41,041 nt of DNA, taken from NCBI GenBank assembly GCA_903772945.1, contig CAICTM010000972.1, positions 1-41,041 on the forward strand, written 5' to 3'. Origin of the DNA: Seminavis robusta (taxonomy: Eukaryota; Bacillariophyta; Bacillariophyceae; Naviculales; Naviculaceae). Shown piece by piece: positions 31,942 through 41,041 of this stretch. Both the position numbers and the translations under genes were made by a program. Numbering within the stretch: position 1 is the stretch's first letter; every line of letters starts with the position of its first letter. The notes under the pieces are model-generated. The model had not been told where the DNA came from and did no database searches. It worked only from the letters and a program-made list of their open reading frames with translations.

Positions 31942-33423
31942 ATGGAACCACTGAACGTTGACAAGTACTACGATGAGGAAGACCATGCTGGTGGTGATGG
32001 TGATGACAGGCCAGCAATGGATGTGGATGTGGATGTACAGGATGTGATCCGAGAAGAACCCTTGATTGTCCGTGTCTTTGGCCTTCCTATCCAGAAGGTT
32101 GCTTCCATTGCAGGAATTCTCTTCTTGGTTGTCATTCTGGCCCTGGTGCTGCCTTCCCACAGTACCACATCTGAAACAACTGTGGAACTGTTTGGAACCT
32201 CTTGGGATGTGGCTACCACCACAAGCTTGAATGAGGATCTCTTGATCATAACAACCACCACCGGAACCATTCCCACCCAAATTGGAGTTCTGTCGGCGTT
32301 GACCCAACTCAGCTTGACCGGCACCAAATTTTCCGGTAGCATTCCCACGGAAATCAGATTATTGACAAAATTGACGCGGCTGGAATTGACGGGCAATCAT
32401 TTGCTATCCGGCAGCATTCCCACTGAACTTGGATTCCTGGCTAACAACAATTTGAATGTTTTGATCTTGCAAGACAATGGGCGACTCAATGGAACCATCC
32501 CTACCGAAATTGGGTTGATCACATCATTGTTGGAACTGACCTTGACTGACAACCACGTCATGACCGGAAACACTCCCAGCGAAATTGGATTACTGACAAA
32601 ACTGACTGTCTTGGACTTGCACAAGAACCAGATATCCGGCAGCATTTTGTCGGAGATTGGATTGCTCTCCACCAATTTGCAGCACCTGGACTTGTCCGAC
32701 AACAAATTGTCGGGCAGCATTCCCACAAGCATCCAATTCCTCACGGCATTGACGTTCTTCAAACTGTCGCTCAAGTATTACAACACACATTTATCCGGAA
32801 GCATTCCCACGGAAATTGGTTTGATGACCCAATTACAAGTATTGGATTTGTACTTCAACAAATTGTCCGGCCATGTCCCAACTGAAATTGGCTTGTTGAC
32901 AAGGTTGCAAAAATTGGACCTGCACAAGAACCAATTATCCAACAGAATCCCATCCGAGCTGCTGTTTCTTACCGCTTTGGAACACTTTGCATTGGACAAG
33001 AACAAAATCTCGGGAAGTATTCCTACCAACATTGGAGACCTCACTGCTTTGAAGTATCTCGGCTTGGAACGAAATCAGCTCTCCAGTAGCATTCCTTCTG
33101 AAATTGGGTTGTTGACACGATTGTCAAATTTATGGCTGCCCGACAACAAGCTATCCGGTAGCCTTCCCTCGGAGATTGGGTTGCTTACAGCGTTGACGTA
33201 CCTGGGCTTGTCAGACAATCAGCTCTCGGATCGTATTCCATCGGAATTGGGATTGATGACCCGATTGACTTCTCTGTTCTTGTCCAGCAACCAGTTGTTG
33301 GGCAGTGTGCCGGATGAAATATGTCCCAAGTCCAATGATTTCTACCGATTTGTTGTGGATTGTGATCCGGAACCGTTTCCGGTGGCATGTCCTTGCCGCG
33401 AGTGCCATTGTGGGAAGAACTGA
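31942..33423 (+). CDS. Short leucine-rich-repeat membrane protein, distinct subfamily
   Basis: 493 residues from ATG 31942 in a strong context (TTTACCATGG). A short, very acidic head (1-45, Asp/Glu-rich with D-V-D-V-D-V) precedes one transmembrane helix (~52-70, A-G-I-L-F-L-V-V-I-L-A-L-V-L). About 14 plant-type leucine-rich repeats follow, several with the signature S-G-S-I-P-T-E-I-G-L-L-T, and the protein ends in a Cys-rich cap (C-P ... V-D-C ... C-P-C-R-E-C-H-C-G). It lacks the long tail, the Trp-rich cap and the C-terminal domain of the larger family, so it is a relative rather than a copy. Its likely place is anchored in a membrane with repeats outside or luminal, in recognition or protein binding; ligand unknown. 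The frame is fully intact. Confidence 0.85.
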   Translation: MEPLNVDKYYDEEDHAGGDGDDRPAMDVDVDVQDVIREEPLIVRVFGLPIQKVASIAGILFLVVILALVLPSHSTTSETTVELFGTSWDVATTTSLNEDLLIITTTTGTIPTQIGVLSALTQLSLTGTKFSGSIPTEIRLLTKLTRLELTGNHLLSGSIPTELGFLANNNLNVLILQDNGRLNGTIPTEIGLITSLLELTLTDNHVMTGNTPSEIGLLTKLTVLDLHKNQISGSILSEIGLLSTNLQHLDLSDNKLSGSIPTSIQFLTALTFFKLSLKYYNTHLSGSIPTEIGLMTQLQVLDLYFNKLSGHVPTEIGLLTRLQKLDLHKNQLSNRIPSELLFLTALEHFALDKNKISGSIPTNIGDLTALKYLGLERNQLSSSIPSEIGLLTRLSNLWLPDNKLSGSLPSEIGLLTALTYLGLSDNQLSDRIPSELGLMTRLTSLFLSSNQLLGSVPDEICPKSNDFYRFVVDCDPEPFPVACPCRECHCGKN

Positions 33424-34753
33424 GGATACATACACTGGAGTGTGCAATACACAATATTTATTTGTTCAACTGCTGCTTCAGCTACATGATGGTGATCGAT
33501 TGATCATTCGACAATTAGCTCACCGCCGCGTCGTTTGGCATCTACCTCTTGCTCGAGAACGTGCACGAAACGCGTATTTTGGCTGTTGTTTGGCACAGTG
33601 TAGCGTCGATACGAGGGAGCTGCGCATGCAGCTTTCGTTTTGCATCTGGCGGTTGGCCTTCGAACCAGGGTCAGTAATCACATCGGAACGCACTGGCATC
33701 CACCTAATAGCCAGCATGGCGTTTCTGAAAACCGGCCAAGCGATCTCTCATGCAGTGGGGTAACAATAGGTTAACATTATGAACAATCCAGACTGAGAGG
33801 AGCTGAAAGGAGCACTGTGAGGGAAATTAAGCGAGAGTACGACCCCCATTTGATGGAAGGCGGGGGAAGCTTGGAATGCGGGCTTTTCAATTGATGTCCT
33901 TGCGTTCTCGTATGGTTCAGGAACATACATTGGATTCGTGCGCCGCGGTTGCCCGTTTCCCCAAATATTGTGCCTTCGTGTAGAGCTGGCCGCGGTACGG
34001 TAGCTCGTACCCCAGTACGATGATCCCGTTGGCAGGTTTTCTTTCGTATCTTGCTCTAGGGTGTGTTCTGCGATACCAGTAGCAACGACTGTGGATTTTG
34101 TCCAGGCCTTCGGCGAAGAAGTCTGTAGTTCTACAGCAGCACTCTAGGAATCGATTCTTTGCTCGAAGCTTTGCGTACTAAAACTGCACGGAACGGGCTC
34201 GAGACAAGCCACGATCTGATGCGTAGAGCATTCTGAGTCGAAGGACGAACACGGCTACGCAGCTACTACTGCGGACAAATAATAAATGCTCAGTTCGAGG
34301 CTGTCCACTCCTAAAAATCAATGATTCCATCAAAGGTTGCCACTCTCCGAGTACGTTCAGGTCTGAGTGGTGGTTGATTGCATGGTGGTGCACGTATGAA
34401 ATCAGGCTCGAGCAGGGGCTATCAGCAGCGAAACGGTAAAGTACTAGTAGAATAAAACAATGAAGACATTGGGTGCATCTCAAACACTGGATCGTCCAGC
34501 TCCCATGCATCCACAGAAGAAATCTCTTGTTTTGGCGCTACCGGCAGCTACCGGTCAGCTAGAGCTATCTGGGATCTGATCGACGAATTAATCGATCTCG
34601 AGATATCCATCAAAGTGTGACTTTAGCCTTTAAGCTGACAGAGCTGTCATTCGAATTTTCGATGACTCGACTCGCGTCACTCTGGCATCGCAGTGACCAT
34701 TGCGAAGACGTCACTTGTCGAAGCCACAAGGATGTCGCAGAAGCAAAGACACA
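33424..34753. other. Intergenic spacer with decayed dispersed repeats
   Basis: 33600-33930 resembles 37830-38130 (CAGCTTTCGTTT / GCTCGTTCATT, CTGGCGGTTG, GGGGAAGCTT, AATGCG-GCTTT), and 34185-34260 resembles 38865-38945 (GGAACGG-CTCGAGAC). 34300-34356 pairs with 37535-37590. No gene is seen. Confidence 0.55.
34300..34356. repeat. Short direct repeat upstream of receptor gene (partner 37535-37590)
   Basis: GCTGTCCACTC, then CATCAAAGG-TG-CACTCTCCG, occurs here and at 37535-37590 in the same orientation, so the pair brackets the gene at 34791-37451. Confidence 0.7.
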
Positions 34754-34789
34754 ATGAAGGAAGACAAGGTTGTTAATAGAGAAAATTAA
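34754..34789 (+). promoter_or_regulatory. Upstream open reading frame of 11 codons
   Basis: ATG 34754 opens M-K-E-D-K-V-V-N-R-E-N and stops with TAA at 34787-34789, one base before the main ATG at 34791. The M-K-E-D start resembles the M-K-E-E and M-K-D starts of the paralogues, so this is probably the ancestral start knocked out of frame. As it stands it would be translated first and could limit translation of the receptor. Confidence 0.55.
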
Positions 34790-34847
34790 TATGAATATGA
34801 ATAAGGAGGAGGAATCTAATATGAATATGAATAAGGAGGAGGAATCT
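34788..34847. repeat. In-frame 30-nt tandem duplication at the start codon
   Basis: AATATGAATATGAATAAGGA plus ten more bases (34788-34817) is repeated exactly at 34818-34847, giving N-M-N-M-N-K-E-E-E-S twice. The identical copies imply a recent duplication, and they supply four candidate start codons. Confidence 0.9.
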
Positions 34848-37451
34848 CCTGGCAGCGGTGATGGGAAAGATCCTGGAAGTGCTACTGACGAACTCGACCC
34901 AGCGCTACGGGACGCCCTGATCAAGAGAGCCGAGGCTGAAGCTGCTCAAGTCCAAGCCACCGATCTCTATGGCACTGCAACTGCCACTGCCACTGCCACT
35001 GCCACTGAGGAGAAGAAACATGTAGTCGTTGCTGATGACACTGCTGTAAGCAACGCAAGGACAGGCCATCAAAATCTTCGGAAAGCCACTCCAGTGAGCA
35101 GCCATATTCCAACTGAGGATAACGAAGATAACATCTTGAAGCTTGTGGCAGATAGGGCAAGTACGGCCGTGGCAGAGCAAATGGAACAAGATGACCTCAC
35201 TGCTGGCAAAGAAAAGGGCCTCAAGGTACAAAGCAACCAGAACCCAGAGGATGCAGAATCTCTACCAGCTTATTCAGGACATGAGAACCCCTCAGAAACC
35301 ATTGAGCCAACAGGGCCACATCAAACAACCTGGCAGAGTTCAAATCCAAATCGGCCAGGAGCATACATGGGTGCACCAGGAGAAGCACTTCAGAGAGCCA
35401 ATACCCTAAGGTTCTCCCTTGTGGGTGCCAGTAATGCTGCTCAGGATGAACTGATTGGTCAGATTAGTAATCCCGAGGATTCCTTTGCACAGACGGAACC
35501 ACATGATGGGGCGCAGCCCAGCGTCGCCACCGCAAACAACAACAGCATGGCATCAACAAATGACCCGCACTTGGCAGTGGCAAATCTGGTGGACGAAGAT
35601 TCAGATAATGAACAAATGCGGCCATCCGCAGATCCTGTGGATCTACAAGCAGTTCAACAACGAGAGCAAAACAAGAAGAGACAGAGGCATTGTTTTGTTC
35701 TGTTTCTTGTCATGATTTTGATGGTGGCAGCCATTACTATTGGCACCGTGATTGGAACCCAGAAGCAAAGTGAGCCAGACATTGTTATGGCAACACCAAC
35801 GCCATCTTCCGCTCCCACTGGGGTGCTAGACATACTGTTGGATAGACTACCAGACTACACTTTGGCAAGCATCAACAATGGCAGTGAAACACCTCAATGG
35901 AAAGCATGGTGGTGGCTGACCAATCATCAAAATGTCACATTTCTCCCAGAATGGAGAAAGATGCAGCTCTTTGCTCTCGCTACTTTTTTCTATGCCTTCG
36001 AGGGAGAAAATTGGAATCCTCTCATTAAGGAACGATGGATGGATGACACAGTCGAAGAGTGTGACTGGTTCTCCAGTGGGTTTGGATACTTCCATGAGGG
36101 AAAATACTATGAGCTTCAAGATCTCTTTGGTTCATTACTCCCAGTTAAGCTGCCCTGCAACAGCCAAGGACAGTTCACATCGCTGGAGCTGCAAGACCTG
36201 CAGCTCTCTGGTCTTCACCCATCTTTGCCACCTGAGCTAACTGTCATGACTACATTGGCTAGTATTAGATTGAATCTCAACAACATTTCTGTTCCATTTC
36301 AGTTTCTGTTACCAGCAAAAATTTTCAATGGCCCTTATTCTTTGACATCCTTGGTGTTGGCTATGAATCTGTTGTCGGGGCAAATTCCTACTGAGTTTGG
36401 ACTCCTGACCTCATTGGAAGTGCTGAAGCTCAGTCACAATCAGTTAACTGGGGAAATTCCTTCTGACCTTGGGCTCCTGACCTCATTGGACAGTCTCGAG
36501 CTAGATGGCAACCAGTTGACTAATACAGTTCCTTCCGACTTTGGGCTCCTGACCACATTGAAGTACCTTAGCCTTGAAGAGAATGAGTTGAGCGATCAAG
36601 TGCCTTCCGAGCTTGGGCTCATGGAATCATTATTAATGATCGACCTTCACGATAATCAGCTTACTGGTCCACTGCCTTCTGATCTTGGGCTCCTGACAAC
36701 AAGGTTGCATACGCTCCACCTCCATGAAAACAAATTCTCTGGTGTGGTTCCCTCCCAGCTCTTGCTTCTGACCTCATTGGAAGAGCTTCACCTTTATAAC
36801 AATCAGTTATCCGGTACAATCCCAACGGAAATTGGAATGCTGACATCACTGATGTCCCTGGGTCTTCAGAACAACAGCCTGACGGGGACACTGCCCAGCC
36901 AACTGAATGTGACCATGGGATTGAGCCTATATGGGAATCAGTTCTCAGGGACTGTTCCAAGTCATCTTTGTTCTTTTCTATTTTGTGATTGTTCCCAAAA
37001 TGAAGCTCCTCCTGTTTCCACCTGTGCTGGCCTCACAGAAGCTCCACCTGATTGGCCTGGACGATTTCCAACCACAAATGCTGCTGTTGTGCTTAATCTC
37101 CACACTGATCATGTGCCATGGAAAACAAAATGGGTTTGGCAGGAGGACGCCAAGGTGACTCGTATTTGGACTACAGTGGAATCAGGTGGTCCACTGGCAA
37201 TTCCAGAGCATGTTTACTCATCTCCCTTCCAAGTCAATGCTGACACAGCCTACAGATTGATTGTATATGACCTGGTTGCCGAAGGTTTCAATCTCCCTGG
37301 ATGGATAACTCTGATGGCAGAAAACAAAATGGTATTGTATTCTTTGGTAGCTGGGGAGGCATTTGCTGAAATCACCATTTATGTTAAAGTTGGAGCAGAT
37401 GGATCTTTTGGTATTACCAATTATACTTCAAGTTACACTTCACATTTATAA
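34791..37451 (+). CDS. Leucine-rich-repeat transmembrane receptor-like protein
   Basis: 886 residues from the first in-frame ATG at 34791. The head carries the duplicated N-M-N-M-N-K-E-E-E-S, then L-D-P-A-L-R-D-A-L and R-A-E-A-E-A-A-Q-V-Q, an (A-T)n stretch from an ACTGCC hexamer repeat (34975-35010), the box R-P-G-A-Y-M-G-A-P-G (~188) in place of the usual S-Q-P-G-A-F, and D-P-V-D-L-Q before the transmembrane helix (~301-322), which differs more from the paralogues than the rest. SSAPTGVLD, the Trp/Cys cap, about 11 leucine-rich repeats, the Cys cluster C-S-F-L-F-C-D-C and the C-terminal domain follow; in that domain W-K-T-K-W-V-W and D-L-V-A-E-G replace the usual E-T-S-W and D-x-x-G-D-G. 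The frame is intact. It is the most divergent full-length member; role as for the others, a presumed surface receptor without a kinase. Confidence 0.86.
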   Translation: MNMNKEEESNMNMNKEEESPGSGDGKDPGSATDELDPALRDALIKRAEAEAAQVQATDLYGTATATATATATEEKKHVVVADDTAVSNARTGHQNLRKATPVSSHIPTEDNEDNILKLVADRASTAVAEQMEQDDLTAGKEKGLKVQSNQNPEDAESLPAYSGHENPSETIEPTGPHQTTWQSSNPNRPGAYMGAPGEALQRANTLRFSLVGASNAAQDELIGQISNPEDSFAQTEPHDGAQPSVATANNNSMASTNDPHLAVANLVDEDSDNEQMRPSADPVDLQAVQQREQNKKRQRHCFVLFLVMILMVAAITIGTVIGTQKQSEPDIVMATPTPSSAPTGVLDILLDRLPDYTLASINNGSETPQWKAWWWLTNHQNVTFLPEWRKMQLFALATFFYAFEGENWNPLIKERWMDDTVEECDWFSSGFGYFHEGKYYELQDLFGSLLPVKLPCNSQGQFTSLELQDLQLSGLHPSLPPELTVMTTLASIRLNLNNISVPFQFLLPAKIFNGPYSLTSLVLAMNLLSGQIPTEFGLLTSLEVLKLSHNQLTGEIPSDLGLLTSLDSLELDGNQLTNTVPSDFGLLTTLKYLSLEENELSDQVPSELGLMESLLMIDLHDNQLTGPLPSDLGLLTTRLHTLHLHENKFSGVVPSQLLLLTSLEELHLYNNQLSGTIPTEIGMLTSLMSLGLQNNSLTGTLPSQLNVTMGLSLYGNQFSGTVPSHLCSFLFCDCSQNEAPPVSTCAGLTEAPPDWPGRFPTTNAAVVLNLHTDHVPWKTKWVWQEDAKVTRIWTTVESGGPLAIPEHVYSSPFQVNADTAYRLIVYDLVAEGFNLPGWITLMAENKMVLYSLVAGEAFAEITIYVKVGADGSFGITNYTSSYTSHL
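34975..35010. repeat. ACTGCC hexamer microsatellite inside the coding region
   Basis: Five consecutive ACTGC(C/A) units encode an alternating Ala-Thr stretch in the cytosolic tail. Unit gain or loss keeps the frame. Confidence 0.85.
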
Positions 37452-39684
37452 ATGACTTTGAATTTCTATTTGACAAGAGAGCCACCCAAAGTTTCTAGTT
37501 AGTGCTCCCTTACAGCTACTGCTGGTAAATGAATGCTGTCCACTCATTCTTATGATGATTTTCATCAAAGGCTGGCACTCTCCGTTGCCCACTAGTTAGG
37601 ACTAGCTACAAGTGATAGCAGTCCTCCCACATTTCTTCAGGTGTGGTAGCGATTCCTCTCGGGCGCCTGGCTCCTACTTTCTGCAGTCTCATCTGTCCTG
37701 GTCTGGAGCTAGCTGGCTGGTTGGTTGTTGGCTGTCTCTCAGTCATGCACGACTGTGCATGACTGAGGGATGAGCCCACCAACGCTTGAACTGACCAGAG
37801 CCCCAAGAGAGAGCAGCGATACAAGGGGGTTGGTCAGCCGCATGAAGCTCGTTCATTGGACATTTCGTTTCTGGCGGTTGTCTCTGGAACGTACTGCAAA
37901 AGCTTCTCGCTATCTATGAGTATGCTTTTGTTCTCACAACCAAGCCCACGCGAAGAACTCGTATGTAGTGGTTTTTCAACTAAAAGGGTTACGAAGAATC
38001 CAGACCCAAGTAGAATTGAAAGGGGGCCAGGTGCATCGGGGAACAAAAGAATACGATGAGCGACCCCATGGAATGCTGGGGAAGCTTAATTTGAATGCGA
38101 GCTTTGCTTTCACAACTTACGTCCCCGATCCCCGAGAATAAAACACGCACCTGTCAACAGCAAGTGCATATCCAATACGAATGGTGATAGTTGGTGACTG
38201 TTGTGGTTAACTTACTTGATGGACACCACAACATACGCATGCATGCATGCATGCACTCGGGGTCCACATGCATGCTTTCGTTGTACGTGCAGGTTTTTGG
38301 TTATACGCTGCAGGTTCTTGGTTAGGTTCCATTTCGGTACGGTCCGATAGGTTCCAGATTTTCGGTCGTTTGTGCTGTGGATTAGCCAAAATCAGACCGA
38401 TTACGTTAAAGTTGCGCTATGTTACGTTCCGATACCTCATGTTACGTTACAGGCGGTCAGGTTTTGCGCTTTCCCCAGCAAAAAGAACATGATGCAATAC
38501 GTAATGCTACCGTACCAGTGTATCTATTTAGGATTTGTTTTCCCATTGTGTATCGAAATATCTATTATACAGTGGTAATCTCTGGTTTCGCTCCTTTACT
38601 ATAGGTGAAGTTGTGTGCATATGCTGACGTAGCTTACCCTCTATACTCGGGGCTGCTCAGCTGCATAGCTCGTTTCATCGAACGTTTCGTTTCTAGTTGT
38701 GTTTCTGTCGGTTATCTTTCGAACGAGGACAGTTGACCACAAAGGAACGTACCGGTAGTGCATGCCAAAGCTAGCTCTAGCCACCGGTAGAGGCCGAATA
38801 CAAATTTCTCACAAACTATTATGGTATTAACAGTGCGCGCGAAAGTTTTTTGCTTGTGTAAAACTGGAACGGACTCGAGACGAGCTGGAACGGACTCGAG
38901 ACGAACCACAACCGGATGAGCAGAGTACGAGTACTCGGCTGCCAGTGGGCTCTCTTGCAGCCACCGCGTTGCTACAGTACTGAATGCCGATTGATGCCCA
39001 GTGATTCGGGCGCACGTTCCACGAGCAAAAGCTGTTGGGCAGGAATCAAGATATCTATGGACACAGCCATTTCCAGACAGGCATGCCGCACGAATGTAAT
39101 GCATCATTATGTTTAATAAAAGAGGGCACACATTAGCTAACTTCCGGTATGCGAGCGGCATCTTCCAACTCAAGATACGCTCGAACGAGCTTTTGAGATA
39201 GGATTCTGCCGTAGTATACCGTATTATCCCAGCACCGACTCGAAGCATTGAATCTTCACGGGAAGACTGCATGAACCATCCAACGAAACTCACCCGTTAA
39301 CCTCATCTATTATAATACCATTACAGAGATCTGAAAGGGAAGCATGCATGCGAGTCGGAGAAGATCACTAGAACGGTGGATTTCGAACCGCGGAATCCCT
39401 GTGCATGCTAGGCCTGCATCCAGTCCCACTTCATTAGTGACTCAACCAGTCACAGACCCTTCTCAGCCATTCTTTTCTCGATCCTTTGCCGCAACAACCA
39501 AGTGAAGGTTGTGACAGACAAAGAGCCGAGCAAAGCGGGAGACAAGACGCCACAGCTACATCTGAACCATTCCTGAACAGCAAGACAACAACAACAGCAG
39601 AAATCGGATCAGCAGCAGCAGATTTGAGCAAGAACAGTTGTCCTCGTGACCGGCGAGCGGCCACCACAGTGACCCTCCCTGTAC
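37452..39684. other. Intergenic spacer with dispersed repeats, no supported gene
   Basis: 37830-38130 is related to 33600-33930, and 38650-38715 starts like it (GCTC-TTCAT-G, ACGTTTCGTTTCT). A GCATGCATGCATGC run lies at 38236-38256, and a duplicated GGAACGGACTCGAGACGA lies at 38866-38903. A 193-codon frame (38712-39293, minus) crosses this duplication and has no family resemblance, so I leave it out. Confidence 0.55.
37535..37590. repeat. Short direct repeat downstream of receptor gene (partner 34300-34356)
   Basis: Shares GCTGTCCACTC, then CATCAAAGG-TG-CACTCTCCG, with the upstream copy. Confidence 0.7.
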
Positions 39685-41041
39685 TTGCAAACCGAGGCCC
39701 AAGGAACACCCACCGGTAATTTCTGTCTGTTGCCCACACATAGAACCAAGAGAAAACAAAGAAGACAGGGAGTTCAGAGACTCAATACAAGCCAAAACAA
39801 AATTATTTGGGTTGCTCGGTACTTAAGCCTACACAAAGTGCGTTTGGACCCACACTTGCCCCAGCCATGTGGAGACTTCGCCAAGCCAAAGCAGCCCAAA
39901 GGGCGACAAGAAGAGCAGAAGGCCCAAGAACCTGAAGAACTCAAAAACCTCAAGTCTGCTATCCAAAACATGGCAACCGTCACCCAAGAGAATATCGACC
40001 ACACAACTCGAAGCTTGGTACGATTTTCATGAAGGAGGGCCAACATGGAAGCCAGCAGAGGCTGCGGCCGAACTCAATGAAATCCTCCGAAAGCATGGCG
40101 ACCAAGACAAAAATGGACCGATGGTCCTCCTAGTCAACACAGGCAATGGAAACTTTGAACTCCTCACCTGCATCCTTACAGCACCGACCAGAGACGACAT
40201 ACCAAATGCGCCCCGAAATTCGGCCCACCTAGGGCCGGGCAAATTCATCGGAGTACTGGTCGATCGCACTGAACATCAAGACACCTGCCTAGTTACCATT
40301 GTAGATCCCAAAATGTTTGGCAACGCATACAGAGAAATTGCTCAATGAAGACATTACCGCCACCGACATGACTAAGACAAGGTTTCGGTTTAAAACCCAC
40401 GACGAGCCACTGACAGAGTTCTACCCATGTCTGCCAATCTTCGGCAAAGAGGTATGCGACATTCTGTACGAAGGCCTCTACCCCGCCAATAGGACCGATA
40501 GCTCCTCGGTAGCAACAAAATGGTGCTCTCGAACCATTGCCCATGCATCAACTCAAATCCTGGGTGGACTCCATCGGCCCTGACAGTGTACGCGATCAGG
40601 CCAAACTGTCTCTTCTAGGCCTCTCCACTCAAGTGAATCAGGCCAAGGATGCTGCAACAATAATGTTCAACCAGACATCCTGTAATGCTGAAACCATGAC
40701 CGAGACATTGCAAGCATACATTACACCAATCGTGGAATCCCTCTTGCACCCCAAACCAAACCAGGAAGAAGAACGTTCTCAAAATGGCACCATCGCAAAT
40801 GGACCCCAAACAGGAGTGACCCCAGCGAAACTGGTGGCCCTCACTCCGAACCCCTCACAAACGGGGATCCCTCGAACGGGAATGGCACCATCGCAAATGG
40901 AGCCGGCACCATCGCAAATGGAGCCCAAATCGGAGCTGGCACCATCGCAAATGGAGCCCAAAACGGCGCTGGCACATCTGCAAATGCTGCTCAAATCGGC
41001 GCTGGCACCATCGCAAATGGCAGCCCACCCCAACTCTCAGA
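39685..41041 (+). pseudogene. Unrecognised coding relic in several frames, runs off the right edge
   Basis: Protein-like sequence passes from one plus frame to the next. 39800-40010 gives a charged Lys/Glu-rich stretch ending N-M-A-T-V-T-Q-E-N-I-D. 40005-40335 gives E-A-W-Y-D-F-H-E-G-G-P-T-W-K-P and I-G-V-L-V-D-R-T-E-H-Q-D-T-C. 40330-40540 gives F-R-F-K-T-H-D-E-P-L-T-E-F-Y-P. From 40513 a frame is open to the window end (Q-L-K-S-W-V-D-S-I-G-P-D, L-Q-A-Y-I-T-P-I-V-E-S-L-L) and enters the 33-nt repeats. Each change is in the same direction (one extra base or two missing). I do not recognise the protein; a retroelement gag-like gene is one option, and a host gene with sequence errors another. 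The true 5' end is unclear. Confidence 0.4.
40884..41030. repeat. 33-nt in-frame tandem repeat at the right edge
   Basis: GGCACCATCGCAAATGGAGC starts at 40884 and 40905 and then recurs, with changes, every 33 nt at 40938, 40971 and 41004; a single earlier copy lies at 40794. All spacings are multiples of three. In the frame that continues the upstream coding relic it reads A-P-S-Q-M-E-P-K-x-x-L; in another frame it reads G-T-I-A-N-G-A-Q-x-G-A. Confidence 0.85.

Noticed and set aside
33305..33763. 152-codon plus-strand open frame overlapping the end of the 31942 gene
   Set aside because: Its first part is another frame of the leucine-rich-repeat coding region and the rest crosses spacer repeats.
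38712..39293. 193-codon minus-strand open frame
   Set aside because: It runs through a duplicated GGAACGGACTCGAGACGA and dispersed repeats; composition does not look like protein.
39340..39440. tRNA-like look (GGTTCGAAATCC on the minus strand)
   Set aside because: The flanking bases do not form a five-base T stem and no cloverleaf could be folded by eye.
40779..41033. Minus-strand frame rich in S-I-C-D-G-A
   Set aside because: It is the antisense of the 33-nt repeats, and the plus frame continues upstream coding sequence.

Overview
The window reads as nuclear DNA of a eukaryotic microalga, most probably a raphid pennate diatom of the Seminavis type; this is an inference, since no rRNA or organelle marker is present. 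Support comes from intron-poor genes on both strands with wide repeat-filled spacers, Kozak-type starts (CCACCATG), plant-type leucine-rich repeats of the form LxxLxLxxNxLxGxIPxELGxLTSL on single-pass membrane proteins, a GT23-like fucosyltransferase pair, and spacers full of CTAG/GTAC-rich short repeats.

Layout. 1-1430 is a repeat block that recurs inverted at about 29640-31110. Three leucine-rich-repeat membrane genes lie on the minus strand: a decayed copy (2107-5237), a largely intact copy (7756-10392, with an out-of-frame extension to 10532) and a copy broken by one frameshift and one nonsense codon (13913-16758). A pogo/DDE_1-type transposase gene split by one in-frame TGA (17448-20099) follows. 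Then come two fucosyltransferase-like genes tail to tail (21176-23062 plus, 24190-25722 minus) separated by a degenerate ~150 bp tandem repeat; a relic of the 5' end of such a gene sits at 12954-13195. Three leucine-rich-repeat membrane genes lie on the plus strand (26255-29296, 31942-33423, 34791-37451). At the right edge (39685-41041) is an unrecognised, repeatedly frameshifted coding relic ending in 33-nt tandem repeats.

How it fits together. Five of the six leucine-rich-repeat genes share one architecture: an acidic Ala/Gln/Glu-rich presumed cytosolic tail with a conserved R-P-x-S-Q-P-G-A-F/Y-x-G-A box, a HANPVDLE-like box before one transmembrane helix, an SSAPTG spacer, a Trp/Cys-rich cap, 8-15 leucine-rich repeats, a Cys cluster and a C-terminal D-x-x-P-x-x-T-x-W / D-x-x-G-D-G domain. 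They look like a clustered surface-receptor family with no recognisable kinase. The sixth (31942-33423) is a simpler relative. The gene at 2107-5237 and that at 26255-29296 share a subtype of cytosolic tail, and both carry the same 1.4 kb block beyond their 3' ends, so the window preserves an inverted segmental duplication with the transposase and the fucosyltransferase pair between its arms. I see birth-and-death evolution of a receptor cluster and no prokaryotic-style system, CRISPR array, rRNA or convincing tRNA.
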